The translations under genes were made by a program, and so were the position numbers. Shown here piece after piece: positions 1-6,555 of a DNA stretch of 9,700 nucleotides. The notes beneath the pieces were generated by a model, which did not search any database, had not been told where the DNA came from, and saw only the letters and a list, made by a program, of their open reading frames with translations. The DNA comes from Phocaeicola_A sp964432715 (GTDB taxonomy: Bacteria; Bacteroidota; Bacteroidia; Bacteroidales; Bacteroidaceae), in contig CAYSOW010000078.1 in NCBI GenBank assembly GCA_964432715.1, positions 1 through 9,700 on the forward strand, read 5' to 3'. Numbering within the stretch: the first letter of the stretch is position 1; every line of letters begins with the position of its first letter.

Positions 1-11
1 TTTCGTTTCAT
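1..11 (-). CDS. Possible 5' end of the next gene (first codons only)
   Basis: An ATG at 11-9 on the minus strand is followed by AAA CGA and runs off the window, giving Met-Lys-Arg. Its place about 45 nt after the expected start site of the promoter at 63-93 makes it a plausible start. Only three codons are visible, no Shine-Dalgarno is seen, and nothing can be said of its product. Confidence 0.25.
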
Positions 12-36
12 AAGTAGACTTTATAAGTAGACCTTT
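10..36. repeat. Short tandem direct repeat (two copies of ATAAGTAGACTTT)
   Basis: ATAAGTAGACTTT (10-22) is followed at once by ATAAGTAGACCTTTT (23-36). The first 10 bases are identical in both. The pair lies in the presumed leader of the downstream gene, next to its possible start codon. It could be a slippage duplication or a paired binding site; nothing in the window decides this. Confidence 0.6.
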
Positions 37-62
37 TAAACGCTCCGTAACAAGAAGCCACA

Positions 63-93
63 CAAAAGTACGATGTTTCTTTCAGATACGCAA
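63..93 (-). promoter_or_regulatory. Bacteroidetes-type promoter for the next minus-strand gene
   Basis: Reading the minus strand, TTG at 93-91 (within TTTTGTTG, 98-91) is followed after 20 nt by TACTTTTG (70-63), a full match to the Bacteroides -7 consensus TAnnTTTG with acceptable -33 spacing. It begins just past the terminator of the lipoprotein gene and points off the window, as expected for a new transcription unit. Transcription would start near position 56. Confidence 0.6.
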
Positions 94-105
94 CAAAAGC
101 GCATG

Positions 106-157
106 GAAAAGGCGTCTCGCCGGGAGGAAGCCAACTTCCATGCCGTGCGAAACGCCT
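106..157 (-). terminator. Intrinsic terminator of the exopolysaccharide operon
   Basis: On the minus strand, 45 nt after the lipoprotein stop, the arm AGGCGTTTCGC (157-147) pairs with GCGAGACGCCT (120-110), giving 11 pairs including one U-G wobble. It is directly followed by a short T run (TTTT with the last stem base) at 107-110. The loop contains a second small hairpin (GGAAG/CTTCC, 126-130 with 135-139). A competing perfect 8-bp repeat GCATGGAA/TTCCATGC (101-108, 136-143) overlaps it. The T run is short, but position and stem strength favour termination. Confidence 0.75.
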
Positions 158-201
158 CTACAGAACGTTTATAGGTTAGGATTACCCGAACAAAACTTGA
201 A

Positions 202-2454
202 TCAGATCTTGTTCAGCTTAAATACTTGCAATCCGCTACGTCCGTAAGCGACGAAAATATATCCATTGGATACCTTTACGAAGTTAGCAGATTTACCTCC
301 ACTATGCGTATAGCGAGCCACCTCAGTCAAAGTGGCTTTGTCCAGGATTCTCAGACCGTAGCTACCATAAGCCAGGTAGATGTACTGATCGTCATAATCC
401 ATACCGTTACAAGCATAGCTAGCTTTTGCGTTGGCCAGATAGGTACCGTTTTCTACGCCGTTGGTATAGCGTTTGAATCCGGTCTTGCCCAGACAAACAT
501 AGACGTTATTACCATCCACCATGCAGACGTTCTTACCATCGTTCGGAGTAATGATATCTCCGGTGAAGGTATTCACGGGTGCAGCGAGGGTTACGTCAGA
601 AGCTTTGTAGGTATTGATCACTGCTTTGGCCTCCGTATTCTTATCGGCTAAGTTCAGGGTCACCAGATTACCTTGATTGTCCAAGCTGACATACTTGGCC
701 GAGGCAGGAGTCTGCTGATAGCCCAGGAACGTAAGGTCTGAAGCATTAACGGTAAGAATACCGCTTGTGGTGGTAATGATATAAGCATTGCCATCACGTA
801 CAACACAGTTACCGCTACCTCCGATGGCGACTTTCTGCTCAGCGTCCTGTTTTAAGTTGACGCGATTGAAATAGTCAAGATCAGAGGGGAAGAGCCCGTT
901 CGCATCCAGCTCAATGTAAGAGAGGAAAGAACCGGCTTTGACACCTCCGGTGGCATACACGCGGTTGTTGTCGACAATCAGATGATTGAAGTCGATGTCA
1001 TAATCGGGCTGCATCCAATTGTTCAACGATACACCACTGGTGCCATCGAAAGTCATGACCTCTACACAACCTCCGTAGCCGGAGCCCTGCGTATGATAGC
1101 TGACATACGCCTTGTTGCCTACCACCTGCACGCAAGTGGAAGAGAAATCGTGCGTATGGTCCTCGGGAGGAGTAACTTCAGCCACATGCTCAATGACCAA
1201 CTTAGGTTCCGTGGTAGGTGTGGCGGGTTGCTTACCGTAAGCCGGATGGCAAGTAGCCTCCGGAATGACAGTATCATCCTCGTCGTTCACCTGAATCTCG
1301 GAACGGAAAACAAACGGATCATCAGAACCGCTGCCGGTGAATTTGTCATAGTGCAAACCCAGGTAGCCAAGGAAGGTGTTATAGAGATTATTGTAATTTA
1401 CAGAAACAGAAGAAGCAGTGGCCACCGCATAGCTGTCGCCGTCCACTACCACTTTCGTGTTGTCTGCATTATTCATCAGCAAATCGCCGAGTTCTGCCAA
1501 TGAACCGCCGGCCAAGTGCAACTCCGCCCGCGAATCAATGTGAGTTGCAGGCGTCTGTACATAACCGCCGGAAGTGTAAATAGAGGAATTAGAAAGATAG
1601 ATTTTGGTGGACGCAATCGTCTTACATGCCACATCAAGCGTAGAGGCCGTCACCTGAAGATAGGGAGATGTCAGGCTGCTGGCCAAATAAGCAGAAGCGG
1701 AATTAGTCAAAACGGTTTGCGTAGTGGCTTTCACGTCACCGATGACATGCAGTCGGGAAGATTCACCCAGTGAAAGTTCATCCACAGAGATTTCTCCACC
1801 CACATACACATCGCCTTGTGAAGAAAGTTTCTTTACGCCTTTGATATCGCCCACAGTCATCAAAGTGCCAAAGCTACCACCCCTCGCGTTATCCCATCCA
1901 CGGCCGACATAGACCTCCTCAGAGGGGAGATTCAACGTACCATAGTTGTAGATTTCAAAGCCGTTACCCGGCATTTTTTTCAAGGTCAAAGTTCCACCTG
2001 GCAATACATAGAAAGTACCGAAGCCCCATCCATCGTTATAGGTCAATTCTCCCGCTACATAAAAGACTGAGCTGTTCAAATTTAAATTACCTACGCTTTT
2101 GGATTTTCCTGCAGGGATCTCATAGTTGACGTTGTAGGACGTATTCCACTCCTGGAAACTCGGGTCAGTCAGGTCGAGCGCATTCTGCGGAATCGACGGC
2201 TGAACCGGCATCTCAAGTGAAGCGCCTACATTGTCAGCACGGGTCAAGGCGCGCGTAAGCGAACCCACCAAGTTCGTCACGCGGGACTGATCGCCGGCTT
2301 GCACCGACGCAGTCTCTCTCTCCGGTACGACAGCCACCGCAGGCACTGTCACTTCATCGTCCGTCTCTATACCGTCGCTCGAACAAGAGAACAACGCGCT
2401 AGAAGCAAACAATGACAGCAGGGCATAGCCGTACAAACTTACTTGTTTTTTCAT
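202..2454 (-). CDS. Large putative surface lipoprotein: beta-helix-like N-terminal half, LVIVD-like beta-propeller C-terminal half
   Basis: The 750-aa protein starts MKKQ and has a lipoprotein signal with lipobox LFSC, lipidated Cys24, followed by SSDGIETDDE. Acidic residues soon after Cys act as surface-export signals in Bacteroides lipoproteins, so cell-surface display is likely. After a low-complexity linker (about 30-105), residues about 110-350 contain short, G/N/S-rich beta-strand repeats (such as VYVGGEISVDELSLG and LHVIGDV), suggesting a parallel beta-helix. A Pro/Thr linker (about 405-417) leads to about seven repeats in 430-750 of the form GNxVYVxxGxxGLxVxxL, ending with YLAYGSYGLRILD and FVAYGRSGLQVFKL, like LVIVD beta-propeller blades. 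No catalytic motif was recognised. It is the last gene of the operon, 25 nt after the dehydrogenase and before the terminator. A polysaccharide-binding, anchoring or modifying role is possible but inferred only from position. Confidence 0.8.
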   Translation of the reverse strand: MKKQVSLYGYALLSLFASSALFSCSSDGIETDDEVTVPAVAVVPERETASVQAGDQSRVTNLVGSLTRALTRADNVGASLEMPVQPSIPQNALDLTDPSFQEWNTSYNVNYEIPAGKSKSVGNLNLNSSVFYVAGELTYNDGWGFGTFYVLPGGTLTLKKMPGNGFEIYNYGTLNLPSEEVYVGRGWDNARGGSFGTLMTVGDIKGVKKLSSQGDVYVGGEISVDELSLGESSRLHVIGDVKATTQTVLTNSASAYLASSLTSPYLQVTASTLDVACKTIASTKIYLSNSSIYTSGGYVQTPATHIDSRAELHLAGGSLAELGDLLMNNADNTKVVVDGDSYAVATASSVSVNYNNLYNTFLGYLGLHYDKFTGSGSDDPFVFRSEIQVNDEDDTVIPEATCHPAYGKQPATPTTEPKLVIEHVAEVTPPEDHTHDFSSTCVQVVGNKAYVSYHTQGSGYGGCVEVMTFDGTSGVSLNNWMQPDYDIDFNHLIVDNNRVYATGGVKAGSFLSYIELDANGLFPSDLDYFNRVNLKQDAEQKVAIGGSGNCVVRDGNAYIITTTSGILTVNASDLTFLGYQQTPASAKYVSLDNQGNLVTLNLADKNTEAKAVINTYKASDVTLAAPVNTFTGDIITPNDGKNVCMVDGNNVYVCLGKTGFKRYTNGVENGTYLANAKASYACNGMDYDDQYIYLAYGSYGLRILDKATLTEVARYTHSGGKSANFVKVSNGYIFVAYGRSGLQVFKLNKI

Positions 2455-2479
2455 TTCTTAAACTTTAGTTACACATAAT

Positions 2480-3754
2480 TTATAAACGTTCTGTAACCAG
2501 GTCACGGTTCGCGGCTCCTTTAATATCATAAAGGACAGTGCGGGGAGTCATCACCTGCTCCAGATTCAATGTCTTAAATTTCTTATGCTTCACGCAATAA
2601 ACGATGGCATCATACTGCTGCCGACTCACCTCGGTCCAGTCACTCTGCACATCGATACCATACATGCGGCGTGCTTCTTCCGGATCCACCCACGGGTCGT
2701 AAGCCACAATGTCACGCGTAAACTCGCGGAATCGGTCCCAAATATTCATCACCTTCGTGTTGCGGATGTCGGGACAATCTTCCTTAAAAGTGAAGCCTAC
2801 CAGCAGCACCTTAGCGCCACGCAAGCTCACCGAGCGCTGCTGCAACAGGCGATTCACCTGATTCACCACATAGCCGGCCATATTCTCATTGACCGAGCGT
2901 GCCTCAATAATCATGCGCGGATGCACATCGTGCGCCTGCGCCAACTGAATAAGGTAGTACGGGTCGACACCAATGCAGTGACCTCCCACCAACCCCGGTT
3001 CAAAGGGCAGGAAGTTCCACTTGGTGCGTGCTGCATCAATCACCTCGTGCGTATCTACTCCGATGCGCTGAAAAATCATTGCCATCTCGTTCATGAAAGC
3101 AATATTTACGTCGCGCTGGGTGTTCTCCATCAGCTTGGCCGCCTCAGCCACTTTGATGGAACTGGCCTTGTAAGTGCCCTCCTCGAGCACCGACGCATAG
3201 AGTGCATCCACGCGGTCGGCTGCCTCCGGAGTGGAGCCGGAAGTAATCTTCCGAATCTTCTGCACCGAATGGAGAGAATCACCCGGATTGATTCGTTCGG
3301 GCGAATAACCGGCAAAGAAATCCACATTCAGCTTCAATCCCGATACCTGCTCAATGATGGGCAGACATACACTCTCCGTCAGGCCCGGATAGACAGTGGA
3401 CTCATAGACCACAATATCCCCCTTCTTGATGATTTTGCCCACTTCACGACTGGCACTCTCCAGACAATCCGTGTCCGGCAAGTGATTCTCCTTCACCGGT
3501 GTAGGCACCGCCACCACATAAATATTACATTCCTTCAGTTGTTCCAAATCGGAGGTACACACCATACCGCGATGGAACGTCTCGCTGAGTTGCTCCTTGG
3601 TGAGCATACCCGACGAGTCTCTTCCTTGTTTAATTTCATTTACCCGGTGCGTGCTTCGGTCGAAAGCCACTACCGGATATTTGGTTGAAAAAAGGCAGGC
3701 CAACGGGAGTCCCACGTAGCCCAAGCCAACCACTCCAATTCTGTTCGTGTTCAT
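2480..3754 (-). CDS. UDP-N-acetylhexosamine 6-dehydrogenase (nucleotide-sugar dehydrogenase, WbpO/TviB-like)
   Basis: Cytosolic NAD-dependent enzyme that oxidises C6 of a nucleotide sugar in two steps to the uronic acid. The 424-aa protein has the N-terminal Rossmann motif GLGYVG (10-15), FDRS at the end of the second strand, central-domain residues AEAAKLMENTQRDVN (203-217, with conserved Lys207 and Asn211), the active-site loop GGHCIGVDPYYL (257-268) with nucleophile Cys260, and a C-terminal UDP-binding domain with FTFKEDCPDIRNTK (321-334). GYSPERINPGD (149-159) and TKWNFLPFEPGLVGGHC (244-260) are typical of the WbpO/TviB group, which acts on UDP-GalNAc or UDP-GlcNAc, rather than of plain UDP-glucose dehydrogenase. 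Full length, all key residues present. Starts 33 nt after the GT2 gene with no strong Shine-Dalgarno. It probably feeds the synthase with an N-acetylhexosaminuronate donor. Dehydrogenase role is firm; substrate is a motif-based inference. Confidence 0.92.
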   Translation of the reverse strand: MNTNRIGVVGLGYVGLPLACLFSTKYPVVAFDRSTHRVNEIKQGRDSSGMLTKEQLSETFHRGMVCTSDLEQLKECNIYVVAVPTPVKENHLPDTDCLESASREVGKIIKKGDIVVYESTVYPGLTESVCLPIIEQVSGLKLNVDFFAGYSPERINPGDSLHSVQKIRKITSGSTPEAADRVDALYASVLEEGTYKASSIKVAEAAKLMENTQRDVNIAFMNEMAMIFQRIGVDTHEVIDAARTKWNFLPFEPGLVGGHCIGVDPYYLIQLAQAHDVHPRMIIEARSVNENMAGYVVNQVNRLLQQRSVSLRGAKVLLVGFTFKEDCPDIRNTKVMNIWDRFREFTRDIVAYDPWVDPEEARRMYGIDVQSDWTEVSRQQYDAIVYCVKHKKFKTLNLEQVMTPRTVLYDIKGAANRDLVTERL

Positions 3755-3787
3755 AGCTATCTGTTAGAAAAAAAGTTTTAAGTCACA

Positions 3788-5113
3788 TTATAATCCCTCC
3801 AACCGAGCCGCCTTGGAAGTCTTGCCGGGATTCCAGGAGTCACGATAAGAAGAAAAGAAAAAGATTTCCATGGTATGGCCGCACAAGCGCGCCAAACGCA
3901 GGAAATAGCCGGTATAGAAAGTCTGTATCGGCAGTAGATAGAACAATCGCTTCTCTTCTTTGGCGCGTTCTGAGACCATCAGTACCACAATCAAAGAAAC
4001 CACTCCGAAGACGAGTCGAATCATCCATCCGATAATCATCACCTCCAACAAGTTATCAGTGTAAATGAATACCAGTTGCAGGATATAGATAAGCCACACA
4101 TAATTAAATATACAGTCGAACACGATGTTATCCATGTTCGAGAGGAAGTTCAGGAAGGAGAAATTCTTGTTGGCGCAGATGATGTCAAAGTGTTTGCGCA
4201 CCCGGAAACGGATGAGCGACTTCGACCAGCGCAAACGCTGCTTCCACAACCTCTTCCAGCTGGTGGGCACATTGGTGAGGCAGATGGCATCCTCGGCGAA
4301 GTAGACGCGATGGCCGCTCTTACGCAACTTCTGCGTGATGTCTCCATCGAGTCCCGGGCCGATGTCCCAGCAACCAATATCGCGAATGGTCTTCGTTTCA
4401 AATGCTCCGAAGGCACCGCTGATGATGTGATACACCCCCAACGTGCTAGTCACCAATCTTCCCACTTGAATGGTCTTCAGGTACTCCAGCTCCTGCATAG
4501 AGGTACAGAGATTATCATCGCCATTGCGCACCTTGACACATCCTCCCACACCCTTGATATTCGAGTCGTAATAAAAAGGTATCAAGATATTCTCTATGGC
4601 ATCGCGGTCGAGGGAGGAATCAGCATCCAAATGAACGATATACTTTCCCTTGGCGTAATACATGCCATAGTTGGCAGCAGCGGCCTTACCACCACGACTC
4701 TCCAGACGAAGGTAGCGGTCGATAAAGCCATTCTTCTCCAAATCACGACAAATCATCGGTGTGGCATCATCCGATCCGTCGTCCACAATGATAATCTCAA
4801 AGTTCTGATAAGTCTGCTCCCGCAGCGAAGTGACCAGCTTATAGATGTGCTTACCCTCGTTCTTACCAGGTACCAGCACCGTCACAAGCGGCCGCTCCAC
4901 ATGTAGCTGCATCCGCGCGAAACTCCGGTTCTTCAGTCGCTCCTTGTAGGTGAACAAGTTGCGACGCACCACCAGAATAATCTCTATCAGATAGTAACGC
5001 GGAAACTCCACAAAGAAAAGAAACCAATAGGTATGCAGAATCATGCTCCAGGTCAGATTCCGAAAGAAACAAGCCTGAATGCTGTCGAACAGGTGAAAGA
5101 AGAAGTTCATCAT
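3788..5113 (-). CDS. Processive family 2 glycosyltransferase (membrane glycan synthase, Alg8/HAS/NodC-like)
   Basis: Predicted inner-membrane synthase that polymerises a sugar nucleotide and moves the growing glycan across the membrane. In the 441-aa protein, hydrophobic segments at about 20-50 precede a cytosolic GT-A domain with DDGS (111-114), the metal-binding DAD (163-165), SGAFGAF (232-238), an acidic LDGD (255-258) at the position of the catalytic base (TED in cellulose synthases), and QRLRW (292-296), the QxxRW mark of processive GT2 enzymes. Three to four membrane segments follow (about 328-420). The longest open frame starts at a TTG (5128), but that codon overlaps a GGGAGG Shine-Dalgarno (5121-5126) placed 7 nt before ATG 5113, so 5113 is the better start. 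It lies 20 nt after the TackOD1-like gene and 33 nt before the dehydrogenase. Exact subfamily and product cannot be told from sequence. Confidence 0.9.
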   Translation of the reverse strand: MMNFFFHLFDSIQACFFRNLTWSMILHTYWFLFFVEFPRYYLIEIILVVRRNLFTYKERLKNRSFARMQLHVERPLVTVLVPGKNEGKHIYKLVTSLREQTYQNFEIIIVDDGSDDATPMICRDLEKNGFIDRYLRLESRGGKAAAANYGMYYAKGKYIVHLDADSSLDRDAIENILIPFYYDSNIKGVGGCVKVRNGDDNLCTSMQELEYLKTIQVGRLVTSTLGVYHIISGAFGAFETKTIRDIGCWDIGPGLDGDITQKLRKSGHRVYFAEDAICLTNVPTSWKRLWKQRLRWSKSLIRFRVRKHFDIICANKNFSFLNFLSNMDNIVFDCIFNYVWLIYILQLVFIYTDNLLEVMIIGWMIRLVFGVVSLIVVLMVSERAKEEKRLFYLLPIQTFYTGYFLRLARLCGHTMEIFFFSSYRDSWNPGKTSKAARLEGL

Positions 5114-5120
5114 ACCTATG

Positions 5121-5126
5121 CCTCCC
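5121..5126 (-). promoter_or_regulatory. Shine-Dalgarno sequence that fixes the GT2 start at 5113
   Basis: The minus strand reads GGGAGG here, 7 nt before ATG 5113. The upstream TTG at 5128-5126 overlaps this site, so it is unlikely to be the initiator. This shortens the GT2 protein to 441 aa, starting MMNFFFHLF. Confidence 0.7.
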
Positions 5127-5133
5127 AATCCTT

Positions 5134-6555
5134 TTAGAGATTCACTTTACCGGTGACGTCATTGATGAAATCCAACGAACGCACACCTCGCTGGAAGAGG
5201 AAGTGACGCAGGTTGAAGATGCCCTCACTGTGCTCATTAATCTCGGCACCGATGGCTTCGCCTAAGGCCGAACGTGCTTTGTCGAGCGTACGGCTCGCCA
5301 TTTCCTGCACATCCAGCAAGGATTTCATTACAAAGACGTACTCATTATTTAAGGTAATCTTATAGTCGGGCAAATGCATCAAAAGCATCTCCACCAACAT
5401 AGATTTCTGTTGTTTGGCCTCCATATAGGTATCCTTCGGCAACTGCATACGCACTACAAGCACGCCGGTTTCGGGGTTCTTTGAAGAAGACATCAACATC
5501 ATCTTCATTGTACGCATAAAGTCGTCGTAGTTAGAGTAACCGACGAACACGTTACGTGACATGTTCAACTTAATCTCATCGGTTACCATGGCCTTCTCTC
5601 CCGAATCGGTGAATCGATACTCACGCACATCGAACGTAGAGAGTTCCTCCGGCTCAAAGGTACGTTTGCAGGAAGTACAGATGACACGCATGAAGGGGTT
5701 GGCGAAACTGTTTCCGCAGGTGTCGCACTGATACACCGAAGCGGGACGATCATAGTCGACACCGATGTGATGCAAGAAACGCTTACACTTAGGACAACGC
5801 AGCTCACCATCGTACTCATAAGTGGACTCCGGAGAGATGTTGGCGCAGCGGAAGTGGTGAATCACCGGCTGACAGCTGATGGCCGAACTCTTGCAACTGG
5901 GGCAGCACTCAATGAAGAAGAGGTGGGAGTTGGCACAGACAGGACAAACGTGCAACCGCTCCACGAAACGTTTCTCCGTGACGTAACCCAAATCGCGCAA
6001 CACCTGGTTAAACCGGATGGCGGTATCAATGAAGTAGTTCTCACCAAAAAGCGAGTACAGCATCTTGGTGTATCCCTTACCGTAATACTTCACAGAGTTG
6101 TTATACATGCTCTTGTTACCACGCGACAAGCAGAAGCGACAGAAGTTGATGAAAAGGTCCTCATTGGTGTACACCTTGTCCCTCTTGCGCACCACGCCCG
6201 ACTTCTGAATGGTTTCTTCTATCTCTTCGATGCGAGCGGCCATATCCTCATCCAGCGGCGAATCGGCAAAGCCATCCACCACATCTGCCATATGCATGAA
6301 ACGCTCTTTGAAGAGCGTGCTCAGGAAAGTGGGCTTCAGCCAGCACTTGTTCTTCAGCATGGGCAACACACTCCAGATGATGGAAATGTTGACACTATAG
6401 CCCGAGGTATAGTTAATAAAGGTGGCGTCGAAATCCTCATACTGGATTTCATCAATGCTCTCAATATAAATCGGCTTTTTGAGCACCAGAATCTTTCGTT
6501 GGTTCCGGTTGAGCACTATTTGGTACCGATCGTCATTTGTTTCCGTTGTTGCCAT
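5134..6555 (-). CDS. TackOD1-like multi-zinc-ribbon regulatory protein with pseudo-receiver N-terminus and degenerate GGDEF-like C-terminus
   Basis: A soluble 473-aa protein without signal peptide or membrane helix, so cytoplasmic. Residues about 20-100 alternate beta and alpha segments like a receiver domain but lack a convincing phosphorylation site. Residues about 130-200 are helical and lead into a Cys-rich core: CPVC (204/207) with C218/C221, H233-H234/C237 with CPKC (254/257), and CDTC (277/280) with C293/C296, enough for about three zinc sites. The core motifs ECCPSC, IHHFRCA, CPKCKRFLHHIGVDYDRP and the following EYRFTDSGEKA match my memory of the TackOD1 domain (thaumarchaeal output domain 1). 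Residues about 335-435 follow GGDEF-domain order (LVVRMQLP strand, helix, then a hairpin), but the signature position reads LNNEY (402-406), so no diguanylate cyclase activity is expected. Its place between the adaptor and the synthase suggests it controls the synthase. Zinc ribbons are certain; domain names are from pattern memory; function is inferred. Confidence 0.75.
   Translation of the reverse strand: MATTETNDDRYQIVLNRNQRKILVLKKPIYIESIDEIQYEDFDATFINYTSGYSVNISIIWSVLPMLKNKCWLKPTFLSTLFKERFMHMADVVDGFADSPLDEDMAARIEEIEETIQKSGVVRKRDKVYTNEDLFINFCRFCLSRGNKSMYNNSVKYYGKGYTKMLYSLFGENYFIDTAIRFNQVLRDLGYVTEKRFVERLHVCPVCANSHLFFIECCPSCKSSAISCQPVIHHFRCANISPESTYEYDGELRCPKCKRFLHHIGVDYDRPASVYQCDTCGNSFANPFMRVICTSCKRTFEPEELSTFDVREYRFTDSGEKAMVTDEIKLNMSRNVFVGYSNYDDFMRTMKMMLMSSSKNPETGVLVVRMQLPKDTYMEAKQQKSMLVEMLLMHLPDYKITLNNEYVFVMKSLLDVQEMASRTLDKARSALGEAIGAEINEHSEGIFNLRHFLFQRGVRSLDFINDVTGKVNL

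Noticed and set aside
2585..3688. Long open frame (367 codons) on the plus strand opposite the dehydrogenase gene
   Set aside because: It is His/Ile/Leu-rich with no recognisable motif and lies wholly antisense to a complete dehydrogenase with all active-site motifs, so it is a shadow frame.
4076..4906. Plus-strand open frame of 276 codons opposite the GT2 gene
   Set aside because: Antisense to the catalytic motifs of the synthase; no family resemblance.
5134..6555. Active diguanylate cyclase or ordinary response regulator
   Set aside because: The GGDEF signature position reads LNNEY, and the receiver-like N-terminus shows no convincing acidic pocket and phospho-Asp set.
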